Notes: generated by a model from the letters alone, not told the origin. Numbered from the stretch's first letter, positions 52,804 through 61,824 are shown. The stretch is 64,000 nt of DNA from Pontibacter arcticus (GCF_003284895.1 NZ_QMDV01000001.1:833080-897079); one strand, 5' to 3'. Numbers and translations: made by a program.

Positions 52804-54163
52804 AAGACTTCTTCCTTTCTTCTTATCTATCTTCGCACTTGCCTCCTGCGAAGACCCAACTGAAATTGGTATCGAACTGCAGGATGAAAACCTGATAGGC
52901 ACCACCTATACGGAGTATGAAGTTAAAACGGGAACGGTTCTTTTATCAGATTCAATTCCTGCCTTAAGATCAGTACCGGCACTTTTAGGTAAATTTAACG
53001 ATCCTGTTTTAGGAAGCAGCGCCGCTACTACCTTTACAGAAGTTGGCCTGAATGCAGCAACTGCCCTTAAATTTGGCGATAACCCGGTTGCTACTTCTTT
53101 GGAGCTCACACTGGATTACAGCAACATTTACGGGGACAAGAGTAAGCCGCTTACGATCAATTTATACCAGTTGAAAGAAGGCTTCGATGAAAAAACATCC
53201 TACTTTAAAAACAGCAGCCTTCCTTATGAAAAACTGTTGGGTAGCGCAACTATCATCCCTGAGCTTGTAAAGAAAAAAGGTACTGTTAATGACTCTACCA
53301 TCGCCAAAACTTTTGTAAAGATCCAGCTGAGCCAGGAGTTTACGCAGTCCCTGATCAGCAAATCCGGAACCGGCGACCTTGCCTCGCAACAGGCGTTTAA
53401 CACATTCCTGAAAGGGTTAGCGATTGTACCTGCAAATGATGCAGCCAGTATGCTGGCACTTAAGCTAACTGCCGACAGCACGAAAATGGTATTGCGCTAC
53501 ATGGATGGCACAACGCCCAAGAAACATACTTTCCTGTTAGGCTCGCAGCGTTATTTTTCTAACATAACCACAAACCGCACAGGTACGGCTGTAGCAGCAT
53601 TAACTAATAACCGTGATTTTGTTTCTTCTGAAAGCACCGGCGATTTAAGTTATGTGCAAACCAACACCCAGCTATTATCCAAACTGAACTTTCCGGAGCT
53701 GGAAAAGCTTAAGGAGAAATTAGGCGATATTATTATTAACAGAGCTGAACTTATACTTCCGGTTCAGAACGGTTCTGATGCTACGTTTACGCCGGTACCG
53801 CAATTTGTACTGTATCAGACCAACAATACTAACAGAATTATCAGAAATGCTGCCGGAACAGCTCTTACTGTACAACAAGATGTTGCATATGCATTAAATG
53901 GTACAACTTCGCCTGCCACTTTACAGTATAACAGCGAGAAAAAGCAGTATTCCTTAAACATGACCTCGTATATACAGGCTATCTTATTGGGTACCAAACC
54001 GAATATGGGCTTGTTATTAGCACCGGCCCGTGTGCAGCAAGAGCAAGGCGGCGGCCTCTCTATCAGCCCAGAACCGTTGCCCTACAGAACTATTCTGAGT
54101 AACCCTGCAACCGGCACTACGAAAGCAAAACTGCTGATCTATTATTCGAAAATCGAGAAATAA
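52787..54163 (+). CDS. DUF4270-family lipoprotein, 458 aa
   Basis: Lipoprotein signal with lipobox ALASC (Cys21), then a beta-rich DUF4270 protein (LVSLTLDYSN-like strands, ITTNRTGTAVAALTNN, AELILPVQNGSDATF, LNMTSYIQAILLG). It is expected on the outer membrane or at the surface. The function of DUF4270 is unknown; as I recall, members lie next to the short glycogen-synthase-like gene, as here, where the two overlap by 17 bases and glmS follows. A role in surface polysaccharide handling is a guess from neighbours. Confidence 0.85.
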   Translation: MSSATRRLLPFFLSIFALASCEDPTEIGIELQDENLIGTTYTEYEVKTGTVLLSDSIPALRSVPALLGKFNDPVLGSSAATTFTEVGLNAATALKFGDNPVATSLELTLDYSNIYGDKSKPLTINLYQLKEGFDEKTSYFKNSSLPYEKLLGSATIIPELVKKKGTVNDSTIAKTFVKIQLSQEFTQSLISKSGTGDLASQQAFNTFLKGLAIVPANDAASMLALKLTADSTKMVLRYMDGTTPKKHTFLLGSQRYFSNITTNRTGTAVAALTNNRDFVSSESTGDLSYVQTNTQLLSKLNFPELEKLKEKLGDIIINRAELILPVQNGSDATFTPVPQFVLYQTNNTNRIIRNAAGTALTVQQDVAYALNGTTSPATLQYNSEKKQYSLNMTSYIQAILLGTKPNMGLLLAPARVQQEQGGGLSISPEPLPYRTILSNPATGTTKAKLLIYYSKIEK

Positions 54164-54245
54164 GAAATTCTAATTAACTATAAATTATTACACGATAGGT
54201 GCCTTAACGGGTGCCTATTCTGTTTTACCTGCTAAAACAAACATT

Positions 54246-56081
54246 ATGTGTGGAATTGTTGCATACGTTGGGCATAGAGAGGCTTGCCCGGTTATTCTGA
54301 AAGGCCTGAAGCGCCTGGAGTACAGAGGTTATGATAGTGCCGGTATCGCTTTAATGAATAGCGACCTGACTGTATACAAAAAAAAGGGAAAAGTTGCTGA
54401 TCTGGAAGCGCATTTAGCCGGCCAGGATATAAGCGGAAACATTGGGATGGGCCATACCCGTTGGGCTACCCACGGCGAACCAAACGATGTGAACGCGCAC
54501 CCCCATTTCTCTACTTCCCGTAACATTGCCATTATTCATAATGGTATTATCGAGAACTATGCAGCCCTTAAAACGCTTCTGGAAGAGAAAGGCCATACTT
54601 TCCAGTCCGAGACAGACTCTGAAGTTTTCATTAACCTGATCGAAGATATCCGCATCAATAACAAGTGCTCGCTGGAAGAAGCGGTACGCCTTGCCCTGCA
54701 CGAAGTAGTAGGAGCTTATGCGATCGTGGTTCTATCGAAAGATGCGCCAAATCAGCTTGTCGCTGCCCGTAAAGGTAGCCCGTTGGTAGTAGGTATCGGC
54801 GAAGGAGAGTTTTTCCTGGCGTCTGATGCAACGCCTATCATCGAGTACACAAAAGATGTTGTTTACCTGAACGATTACGAACTGGCAGTTATCAAAGATG
54901 GCCAGCTGGATATCCGCACGAAGGAAGACATTAAGCAAACGCCTTATGTGCAGCATCTTGAGATGGAACTTGAGTCTATCGAAAAAGGTGGTTTTGAGCA
55001 CTTCATGTTAAAAGAAATATACGAGCAGCCACGCTCTATTTTAGATAACATGCGCGGACGTATGGTAGCCGAGAAAGACCATTTAATGATGGGCGGTATC
55101 CGTGAGTTCGAAAACAAATTCGTAAATGCAGACCGTATTATCATTGTTGCCTGCGGTACATCATGGCACGCCGGCCTGGTAGCCGAATACCTGATCGAGG
55201 ACCTGGCCCGTATCCCGGTTGAAGTAGAATATGCATCTGAGTTCCGTTACAGAAACCCGATCGTAAACGAGCGTGATATTGTGATCGCGATCTCTCAATC
55301 AGGTGAAACCGCTGATACACTGGCTGCACTGGAACTGGCAAAATCGAAAGGTGCTACTATTTTTGGTATCTGTAACGTGGTAGGTTCATCTATCGCGCGT
55401 GCCACCGATGCTGGCGCTTATACCCACGCTGGCCCTGAAATTGGTGTAGCCAGTACAAAAGCGTTTACAGCTCAGGTTACAGTGCTTACCCTTATTGCCA
55501 TGATCATTGGTAGCAAGCGCGGTACGCTGGAGAACAGCAAGCTTCGCCAGTTAATGGTGGAAATGGAGAACATTCCTGCTAAAGTAGAAGAATGCCTGAA
55601 GCTGGATGCCCAGATTCAGCAAATTGCAGCAGTGTTTAAAGATGTAACTAACTTCCTGTACTTAGGCCGTGGTTATAATTTCCCGGTTGCATTGGAAGGT
55701 GCACTTAAACTGAAAGAGATCTCTTATATACACGCAGAAGGTTACCCGGCGGCAGAAATGAAGCACGGCCCTATTGCCCTGATTGATGCGCAGATGCCAG
55801 TTGTGGTAATTGCCACAAAAGACAGCTCTTACGAGAAAGTAGTTTCTAACATACAGGAAGTGCGCGCCCGTAAAGGACAGGTTATTGCCATTGTTACGCA
55901 AGGCGACCAGGTTATCCCATCTATGGCAGATTACGTGATCGAAATTCCGGAGACAAGCGAGCAACTGGTTCCTTTGTTATCGGTTATTCCGTTGCAGTTA
56001 CTGTCTTACCACATTGCGGTATTGCGCGGTTGCAATGTAGACCAGCCACGTAACCTTGCAAAATCAGTAACAGTAGAGTAA
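54246..56081 (+). CDS. glmS: Glutamine--fructose-6-phosphate aminotransferase (isomerizing)
   Basis: Makes glucosamine-6-phosphate, the entry to peptidoglycan and LPS amino sugars. The 611-aa protein has the N-terminal glutaminase with Cys nucleophile after Met (MCGIVAYVG), RLEYRGYDSAGIA and GHTRWATHG. Two SIS sugar-isomerase domains follow (ACGTSWHAGLVAEYLIEDLA, AISQSGETADTLAALELAKSKG, LGRGYNFPVALEGALKLKEIS). The C-terminus NLAKSVTVE is canonical. No glmS ribozyme-like leader is evident in the 82-base upstream gap. A 30-bp perfect hairpin follows the stop. I saw no AAGTATA copies inside the gene. Confidence 0.97.
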   Translation: MCGIVAYVGHREACPVILKGLKRLEYRGYDSAGIALMNSDLTVYKKKGKVADLEAHLAGQDISGNIGMGHTRWATHGEPNDVNAHPHFSTSRNIAIIHNGIIENYAALKTLLEEKGHTFQSETDSEVFINLIEDIRINNKCSLEEAVRLALHEVVGAYAIVVLSKDAPNQLVAARKGSPLVVGIGEGEFFLASDATPIIEYTKDVVYLNDYELAVIKDGQLDIRTKEDIKQTPYVQHLEMELESIEKGGFEHFMLKEIYEQPRSILDNMRGRMVAEKDHLMMGGIREFENKFVNADRIIIVACGTSWHAGLVAEYLIEDLARIPVEVEYASEFRYRNPIVNERDIVIAISQSGETADTLAALELAKSKGATIFGICNVVGSSIARATDAGAYTHAGPEIGVASTKAFTAQVTVLTLIAMIIGSKRGTLENSKLRQLMVEMENIPAKVEECLKLDAQIQQIAAVFKDVTNFLYLGRGYNFPVALEGALKLKEISYIHAEGYPAAEMKHGPIALIDAQMPVVVIATKDSSYEKVVSNIQEVRARKGQVIAIVTQGDQVIPSMADYVIEIPETSEQLVPLLSVIPLQLLSYHIAVLRGCNVDQPRNLAKSVTVE

Positions 56082-56082
56082 G

Positions 56083-56150
56083 TACTATACTTTATAAACT
56101 AAAAAGAGGAAGCTTAACGGCTTCCTCTTTTTAGTTTATAAAGTATAGTA
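56083..56150. terminator. Very long perfect hairpin terminator after glmS
   Basis: 56083-56112 and 56121-56150 are exact reverse complements (30 bp) around an eight-base loop CTTAACGG. The core AAAAAGAGGAAG/CTTCCTCTTTTT with T-run makes an intrinsic terminator. The outer half carries TATACTT on the left arm and AAGTATA on the right, so an inverted pair of the recurrent word extends the stem far beyond what termination needs. Confidence 0.9.
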
Positions 56151-56344
56151 TACCTGGAGGCTGTTTAGCGTTTTAAACAACTAAATTACAGGGGCTTTTG
56201 CTGCGTATTTTTACTAGTAAGCTGCTGTCGGTGAAAGTGTAGTTGTCGGTGAAAACACCAACAACGGCAGGTTCAGGTACTATAATTGAAAACGCTAAAC
56301 GGCTTCTTGGTTTATACGTTGAATTTATACTTCAGAAGCAGAAT

Positions 56345-57016
56345 TTATACTTCAAATGTTTCGCCTTTTAAGTACTTGGTTTTGAGCAACGGGCAGATCT
56401 TATAGCGCTCCTCACGGGTATCTTTGTAAACGGCATTCAGCAGTTTATAAACATTTTGTATTCCGATCTGGTTTGCCCACTCAAACGGCCCTTTCGGGTA
56501 GTTGGTGCCGAGTTTCATTCCTAAGTCGATGTCGGCTATACTGGCGGTGCCTTCCTGCAACGTGTAACAGGCTTCGTTAATGATCATGCAGATAACGCGT
56601 GGCGTCACCATTCCTACACGGTCTTCGACTACCTGGTAATCCGTATTCAAGGCTTTGCATACTTCGGCCATCTTATCCGCATCCTGTGCATCATACATAC
56701 TTACCTCAAGTATAGTCCTGTTGAAGAACGTAGGCAGCCCATTAAACCCAAACAAAGTACAGGCAGGTTTCTGATTTAAAGTATAAACCAGACTTGCCAG
56801 TTGTACAAACGGTGCATTGCAAAACACTACATGGTCAGCTTTGTAAGTTAAAAGGCGTTCGGGTTGCTGATGCAGTAAAAAGTCAAATATAACATCGGCT
56901 GTAGCAGCAATTTCCTCATCCGGAACGGACGTATAGGTGATACGATGAATGCCCTCGGAAATTTTCTGACCGAATTCTTCTGCCATTTCCGTACCCGACA
57001 AAACAAGTATGTTCAT
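56345..57016 (-). CDS. 3-hydroxyacyl-CoA dehydrogenase-like protein with degenerate NAD domain, 223 aa
   Basis: The C-terminal half (about 115-215) matches the helical 3HCDH domain: RVGMVTPRVICMIINEACYTLQEG, IDLGMKLGTNYPKGPFEWANQIG. The N-terminal half (about 1-110) should be the NAD-binding Rossmann domain, but the GxGxxG turn is absent (MNILVLSGTEMAEEFGQK) and it is much shorter than in the roughly 285-aa enzyme. It probably does not bind NAD normally, or acts as part of a larger assembly. It is divergent from ridA, with a likely -7 box at 57045-57052. Confidence 0.72.
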   Translation of the reverse strand: MNILVLSGTEMAEEFGQKISEGIHRITYTSVPDEEIAATADVIFDFLLHQQPERLLTYKADHVVFCNAPFVQLASLVYTLNQKPACTLFGFNGLPTFFNRTILEVSMYDAQDADKMAEVCKALNTDYQVVEDRVGMVTPRVICMIINEACYTLQEGTASIADIDLGMKLGTNYPKGPFEWANQIGIQNVYKLLNAVYKDTREERYKICPLLKTKYLKGETFEV

Positions 57017-57044
57017 ATAATTATGTAATTTGGCCTTAAAGATA

Positions 57045-57052
57045 CAAATTTA
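57045..57052 (-). promoter_or_regulatory. Probable -7 box of the 3HCDH-like gene
   Basis: Minus-strand TAAATTTG (57052 to 57045) matches TAnnTTTG, 29 bases before the start at 57016. It overlaps the leader of the divergent ridA gene. The -33 element is not clear. Confidence 0.4.
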
Positions 57053-57064
57053 AAAGAACCAACT

Positions 57065-57445
57065 ATGGCACATACCATTATCAACTCTCAAAATGCGCCG
57101 GCTCCTATCGGGCCTTACAGCCAGGCAACCATGGCAAACGGTACCCTGTATGTTTCGGGCCAGATTCCGTTGCACCCACAAACCGGTGAACTGGTAAGCA
57201 GCAGCATCGAAGACGAAACACACCAGGTCATGAAAAACCTGGAAGCTATACTTACCGAAGCGGGCATGGATTTCAGCAACGTATTGAAGTGCAGCATTTT
57301 TGTAAAGGATATGAACAACTTCGGCCGCATCAACGAAATTTATGGCAGCTATTTTACCAGCAACCCGCCTGCCCGCGAAACCGTGGAAGTTAGCCGTTTG
57401 CCAAAAGATGTGAACGTAGAGATTTCCTGCATCGCTTTTAAATAG
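57065..57445 (+). CDS. ridA: Rid-family reactive intermediate/imine deaminase
   Basis: A 126-aa trimeric hydrolase of the RidA (YjgF/UK114) family that clears enamine/imine intermediates from PLP enzymes. It has PIGPYSQATMANGTLYVSGQIPL, ILTEAGMDFSNVLKCSIFVKDM and the active-site region PPARETVEVSRLPKDVNVEISC with the catalytic Arg. A PLP enzyme of the Cys/Met family is in the same window but not adjacent. It is divergent from the 3HCDH-like gene, and a long terminator follows. Confidence 0.95.
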   Translation: MAHTIINSQNAPAPIGPYSQATMANGTLYVSGQIPLHPQTGELVSSSIEDETHQVMKNLEAILTEAGMDFSNVLKCSIFVKDMNNFGRINEIYGSYFTSNPPARETVEVSRLPKDVNVEISCIAFK

Positions 57446-57467
57446 GCTTTCCTGAAGGATTCTTGAT

Positions 57468-57513
57468 AAAAGGGCAAAAGAGGAAGGAGTTATACTTTAT
57501 CTTTTGCCCTTTT
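57468..57513. terminator. Bidirectional terminator with TATACTT in the loop
   Basis: AAAAGGGCAAAAGA (57468-57481) pairs perfectly with TCTTTTGCCCTTTT (57500-57513) over 14 bp; the 18-base loop contains TATACTT. It lies between the ridA stop and the end of the convergent BrkB-family gene. Confidence 0.85.
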
Positions 57514-57550
57514 ATACTTTATTGAGCTTCTGGAGTACCCTTCTCCAGAC

Positions 57551-58567
57551 TCAGATATTTGCTGCATTTGTTTGATCCGGAGCCTGGCCCTTTACTCCAT
57601 ACTCATCACTTCCATAAACCTCTGCTGCATGTTTGCCGGGCTCAGCGTTTACCGCTGATCTGCCCACTTCTACTTCGGTATGCACCACGCGCACCGCGTA
57701 CTCGGCCGGGTAAATGTTAAAGCCATACTTGCGCGAGTACACAAACGTAAACACCGCCCCGAAAAAGATGATCTGGGAGGTAAAGAAAACCCACGTCAGG
57801 ATTAACACCACCGAGCCGGCTGCGCCGTAAATAGATGCCATATTGCTGGTGCCCAAGTATAAACCGATAATGCCACGCCCAACAGAAAACAGCAAAGCCG
57901 TAACCAGCGCACCTACCCACACATCCCGCCACCTTATTTTGGCATCCGGTAAAAATTTGTAGATACTGGCAAACAGAAACGACATCAACAGCAAACCCGA
58001 CGCAAAATTGACCAGGTGCAGTACATACACGATCCAGCCTGTGAACTTGGCCGTCAGAAAATCACCGATGTAAACAAGTATGGTATTGGCGAGCAGCGAG
58101 ATGAGCAGAATAATAGCCAGCACCAGGATCATCCCGAAGGAAAGCAGGCGGTCTAAAAACAGTTTTAAGTACCCATGTTTCGGAACCGGTTTTACGCACC
58201 AGATCTCGTTCATAGAATCCTGTAAGGAAATAAATACGCCGGTTGCTGCTATAAAAAGTGTAACTACGCCAAGTATAGTAGCGATGCTGAGGCCGGCAAA
58301 GTTATTTATACTTTCTACCATGTCCTGCACTGCCAATGCGCCCTCCGCCCCGATCATATCCCGGATACGAAAGTAGATCTCCCCGGAAATGGCTTTCTGG
58401 CCAAAGAAATAACCCGCTGCACTAATAATAATGATCAGCATGGGAGGCAATGCAAATATGGTATAATACGCCAGTGCGGCCCCCTTCTGGAAAGAATTGT
58501 TATCGTAAAATTCCAGCCAGGTTTCCTGTAACAGGCACCACGCATCCTTTAACCGCTTACGCACCAT
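57551..58567 (-). CDS. YihY/BrkB-family inner-membrane protein, 338 aa
   Basis: Six transmembrane helices (about 30-55, 90-115, 130-160, 170-200, 210-235, 245-270) with the family phrases GAALAYYTIFALPPMLIIIIS, SLQDSMNEIWCVKP and IYGAAGSVVLILTWVFFTSQIIFFGAVFTFVYSRKYG in pieces. Once called a ribonuclease BN, it is now seen as a membrane protein of unknown function. The C-terminal 60 residues are a charged, non-conserved tail. It is divergent from gltX. Confidence 0.88.
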   Translation of the reverse strand: MVRKRLKDAWCLLQETWLEFYDNNSFQKGAALAYYTIFALPPMLIIIISAAGYFFGQKAISGEIYFRIRDMIGAEGALAVQDMVESINNFAGLSIATILGVVTLFIAATGVFISLQDSMNEIWCVKPVPKHGYLKLFLDRLLSFGMILVLAIILLISLLANTILVYIGDFLTAKFTGWIVYVLHLVNFASGLLLMSFLFASIYKFLPDAKIRWRDVWVGALVTALLFSVGRGIIGLYLGTSNMASIYGAAGSVVLILTWVFFTSQIIFFGAVFTFVYSRKYGFNIYPAEYAVRVVHTEVEVGRSAVNAEPGKHAAEVYGSDEYGVKGQAPDQTNAANI

Positions 58568-58677
58568 GTGCCAACCTTAAATAGAACATACTTAGCAGAT
58601 ACGCATTTCAGGAGTTATGTTTCCTTTCCAGTGTATAAGAGCTGCTATTTCGGTTTACAAAACCATACTTTATTTTG

Positions 58678-58685
58678 TACCTTTG
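58678..58685 (+). promoter_or_regulatory. Probable -7 box of gltX
   Basis: TACCTTTG matches TAnnTTTG and lies 26 bases before the ATG at 58711. It overlaps the 5' extension of the open frame (TTG at 58675), which supports the later start. TTTA about 20 bases upstream is a weak -33. Confidence 0.45.
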
Positions 58686-58710
58686 CCCCACAGATAACCC
58701 TAAATCCTAC

Positions 58711-60252
58711 ATGGAAAGAGAAGTTAGAGTACGCTTTGCTCCAAGCCCGACCGGGCCTCTTCATATTGGCGGTGTTCGTACGGCCTTATATAATTACCTG
58801 CTTGCCCGCAAACTGGGTGGCACCATGATTTTACGTATCGAAGATACCGACCAGAACCGTTTTGTGCCGGGTGCCGAAGACTATATCCGCGAATCGTTGG
58901 AGTGGGCTGGCATTGAGCTGGACGAAAGCCCCTGGAAAGGTGGCCCATATGCGCCTTACCGACAGTCGGAGCGCAAGCCGATGTACATGCAGTATGCGCT
59001 GCAACTAGTAGAGAGCGGCCACGCCTATTATGCCTTTGATACGGCTGAAGAGCTGGAAGAAATGCGTGAGCGCCTGAAAGCTGCCAAGGTAGCTACACCA
59101 CAGTATAACGCCATCACGCGTGCCACCATGAAAAACTCGCTGACGCTTCCGGAAGACGAAGTGAAGAAGCGCCTGGCATCCGGAGAAGCGTACGTGATCC
59201 GTTTAAAAGTACCGCGCAAAGAAGAGATCCGCCTGAAAGATATGATCCGGGGTTGGGTAATGGTACACTCTTCTTCTATTGATGATAAAGTACTGATGAA
59301 ATCTGATGGCATGCCGACTTACCACCTGGCAAACATTGTGGATGATCATCTGATGAAAATAACGCACGTAATACGTGGTGAGGAATGGTTGCCATCTGCA
59401 CCGCTGCACGTGTTGCTGTACCGCTTCCTGGGTTGGGAAGATACCATGCCGGAGTTTGCCCACTTGCCACTGCTGTTAAAGCCAGACGGCAACGGTAAAC
59501 TAAGCAAGCGCGATGGCGATAAGTTTGGTTTCCCGGTTTTCCCGCTGGAGTGGACCGACCCTATTACAGGCGATAAATCGATGGGTTACCGCGAAAAAGG
59601 CTTTATGCCGGAAGCTTTTGTTAACTTCCTGGCATTTTTAGGCTGGAACCCAGGCACGCAGCAAGAATTATTTACGATGCAGGAGCTGATCGAAGCGTTT
59701 ACAGTAGAGCGCATTGGTAAGTCAGGCACCAAATTCGACTGGCAGAAAGCCCGCTGGTTTAACGAACAATACCTGCGCGCCAAACCAGACGAAGAGCTGG
59801 CGCAATACCTTTTAAAAGCCCTGGAAGAACGCAATATTTCCTGCTCGCTGGAGAAAGCAACTAAGATAAGCGGCCTGATGAAGGAGCGTGTAACCTTGCC
59901 AAGTGATTTCTGGAACGAGGCGGTATACTTCTTCGAAGCTCCAACAACCTACAGCGAAAAGGTAGCTTCTAAAAAATGGAACAGCCAGGCAGTTGCGGTT
60001 TTCACGGCTTTTAAGGATGAGCTTGGCGGCTTAACTGAGTATAACGCTGAAAGTATAAAAGAGCTCCTGAACACGATTCTGGAGCGTAACGCCATGAAGA
60101 TCGGACAGGTAATGCAGGCGCTTCGCTTAGCTGTTACTGGCCTGGAAGCTGGCCCCGACCTGATGCAGATCATCGAGATAATTGGTGCCGCTGAAACGAA
60201 AACGCGCATCGAGCACGCCATCGAAAAGCTTGCGCCTTACGCTGCTGCTTAA
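58711..60252 (+). CDS. gltX: Glutamate--tRNA ligase
   Basis: Charges tRNA(Glu), supplying hemA's substrate as well as translation. The 513-aa class I synthetase has the HIGH-type motif as HIGG (SPTGPLHIGGVRTALYNYLL) and the KMSKS-type motif KLSKRDGDK. The open frame starts 12 codons earlier at a TTG, but that overlaps the promoter, and the ATG at 58711 (MEREVRVRFAPSPTG) is the family's normal start. It is complete and followed by a terminator preceded by an AAGTATA word. Confidence 0.95.
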   Translation: MEREVRVRFAPSPTGPLHIGGVRTALYNYLLARKLGGTMILRIEDTDQNRFVPGAEDYIRESLEWAGIELDESPWKGGPYAPYRQSERKPMYMQYALQLVESGHAYYAFDTAEELEEMRERLKAAKVATPQYNAITRATMKNSLTLPEDEVKKRLASGEAYVIRLKVPRKEEIRLKDMIRGWVMVHSSSIDDKVLMKSDGMPTYHLANIVDDHLMKITHVIRGEEWLPSAPLHVLLYRFLGWEDTMPEFAHLPLLLKPDGNGKLSKRDGDKFGFPVFPLEWTDPITGDKSMGYREKGFMPEAFVNFLAFLGWNPGTQQELFTMQELIEAFTVERIGKSGTKFDWQKARWFNEQYLRAKPDEELAQYLLKALEERNISCSLEKATKISGLMKERVTLPSDFWNEAVYFFEAPTTYSEKVASKKWNSQAVAVFTAFKDELGGLTEYNAESIKELLNTILERNAMKIGQVMQALRLAVTGLEAGPDLMQIIEIIGAAETKTRIEHAIEKLAPYAAA

Positions 60253-60273
60253 TCATCATACTTACTAAAGTAT

Positions 60274-60305
60274 AAAAGGCTAACCCGCAACGGTTAGCCT
60301 TTTTG
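60274..60305 (+). terminator. gltX terminator
   Basis: AAAAGGCTAACC (60274-60285) pairs with GGTTAGCCTTTT (60292-60303), then T. The left arm begins within an AAGTATA word, 22 bases after the gltX stop. Confidence 0.88.
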
Positions 60306-60546
60306 TTTGCCCTAAAAGTATGGTTATGTAACCATTTATACTTCTTCCGCTTATACAACATTAAGAGCATGTTTAAAATTTATATTTTACGCTGCAAACT
60401 GATCATAAAAGAACCTGACTTCACGTTTTCCTCGCCCCATAGCGCTGCTATGAATCTCAGAAACCGTTTCGCCAGAACCTTTTCTGCCCAATTTTCGCTT
60501 GTAAAAATAAAATTTAAATATGCTCTAAGTATAAACCCACACAGCT

Positions 60547-60903
60547 ATGGCAAAGGATAAGAAAGAAAGCGATAAAAGTAAAAAGAAATCGAAGGTGCAT
60601 AAAGACCTGGAAGGCTTCGAAATAAAAGTAAACCAGCACGGCGAAATCGTTTCCAACTACAGCATCGACCGCATAAACGAGTTTCTGGATGATAACGTGG
60701 AAGACAAGAAGCTGGTAAAACGTGACGCTGCCGAGAAAGCCAAACGCGAAGAAGAAGAATTCCATATAGAGGAAGGCGAAGAAGCAGAAGAGACCGACGA
60801 GGATTTTGTACGCAACACAAATGCTGTTACCGATAAAGAAGACGACCTGCCGGTAAAACTCCCCGCTAAAAAGGGCAAGCGAAATAAGGATGAAGAAGAG
60901 TAA
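60547..60903 (+). CDS. Highly charged hypothetical protein, 118 aa
   Basis: Not recognised. It is Lys-rich at both ends (KDKKESDKSKKKSKVHK and the AKKGKRNKDEEE tail) and Glu-rich in the middle (AKREEEEFHIEEGEEAEETDED), with one more ordered segment around DLEGFEIKVNQHGEIVSNYSIDRINEFLDD. The rest is probably disordered. It lies 41 bases before the AIM24-like gene and may be cotranscribed with it. The ordered core and consistent coding pattern suggest a real gene; function unknown. Confidence 0.6.
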   Translation: MAKDKKESDKSKKKSKVHKDLEGFEIKVNQHGEIVSNYSIDRINEFLDDNVEDKKLVKRDAAEKAKREEEEFHIEEGEEAEETDEDFVRNTNAVTDKEDDLPVKLPAKKGKRNKDEEE

Positions 60904-60943
60904 AATCTTATCTTGCTTTTATTAGCAACCTTATCAAAACACT

Positions 60944-61711
60944 ATGAGAAACTCGCATGAAATAGATTACAGGATTTTTGGTAACGACATACAGGTACTC
61001 GAAATTGAGCTTGATCCGCAGGAAACCGTTATCGCTGAAGCCGGCGCTATGGTATACATGGAAGAAGGCATCGATTTTGAAACCAAAATGGGCGATGGCT
61101 CTAATCCGAACCAGGGCTTTTTTGGGAAGCTGGTATCGGTTGGTTCGCGTATGATAACCGGCGAATCATTGTTTATGACGCATTTTACGCACCGTGGTTA
61201 TGGCAAAAGTCGTGTTGCTTTTTCGGCGCCTTACCCCGGCACTATTCTTCCGATCGACCTCACAACTATTCGTAACAATAGCATTATAGCGCAGAAAGAT
61301 GCTTTCCTGGCGGCGGCGCTAGGCACAAAACTCAGCATTCATTTTAACCAGCGTTTAGGGGCCGGTTTTTTTGGCGGCGAAGGTTTTATACTGCAGCGAA
61401 TACAAGGCGATGGCATGGCGTTTATACATGCAGGCGGCACTGTAGTAGAGAAGCAGTTAAACAACCAGGTATTGCGCGTGGATACGGGTTGCGTTGTGGC
61501 GTTTGAAGAGGGAATTGATTTTAGCGTGGAACGTGCCGGTGGCCTTAAATCGATGATTTTTGGTGGCGAAGGAATTTTTCTGGCAACGTTGCGCGGTACT
61601 GGCCGGGTGTGGTTACAGTCTATGCCGGTTAAGAAACTGATCGAGGCCTTGATGCCGCATGGACAGAACGCGAGAAAAGAAGGCGGTATGTTCAGCGGCA
61701 TGCTGGAATAA
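60944..61711 (+). CDS. AIM24/TIGR00266-family protein, 255 aa
   Basis: A soluble beta-rich protein of the AIM24 family: [85 protein letters not shown] and [21 protein letters not shown] in pieces. Homologues are widespread in bacteria and one acts in mitochondrial inner-membrane organisation in yeast; the bacterial role is unknown. It follows the charged 118-aa protein and precedes a cluster of AAGTATA words. Confidence 0.88.
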   Translation: MRNSHEIDYRIFGNDIQVLEIELDPQETVIAEAGAMVYMEEGIDFETKMGDGSNPNQGFFGKLVSVGSRMITGESLFMTHFTHRGYGKSRVAFSAPYPGTILPIDLTTIRNNSIIAQKDAFLAAALGTKLSIHFNQRLGAGFFGGEGFILQRIQGDGMAFIHAGGTVVEKQLNNQVLRVDTGCVVAFEEGIDFSVERAGGLKSMIFGGEGIFLATLRGTGRVWLQSMPVKKLIEALMPHGQNARKEGGMFSGMLE

Positions 61712-61743
61712 GGGTCGCTGCGCTCCAAATTAAGAATTACGAA

Positions 61744-61812
61744 TGGGTTATACTTAAAAGTATAAGTATCTCATTTTGAAAGTATAAACAGAACACGTAT
61801 TTTTAAGTATAA
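61744..61812. repeat. Cluster of four AAGTATA words
   Basis: Four copies of AAGTATA/TATACTT lie within about 70 bases between the AIM24-like gene and the small membrane protein gene, including a TATACTTAAAAGTATA inverted pair near 61749-61764. No hairpin with a T-run is formed, so this is not a simple terminator. Confidence 0.7.
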
Positions 61813-61824
61813 ACAACCTGACCA

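Noticed and set aside
54164-54245. glmS ribozyme in the leader
   Set aside because: Only 82 bases between genes, no pseudoknot-like pairs seen; the ribozyme is known mainly from Firmicutes.
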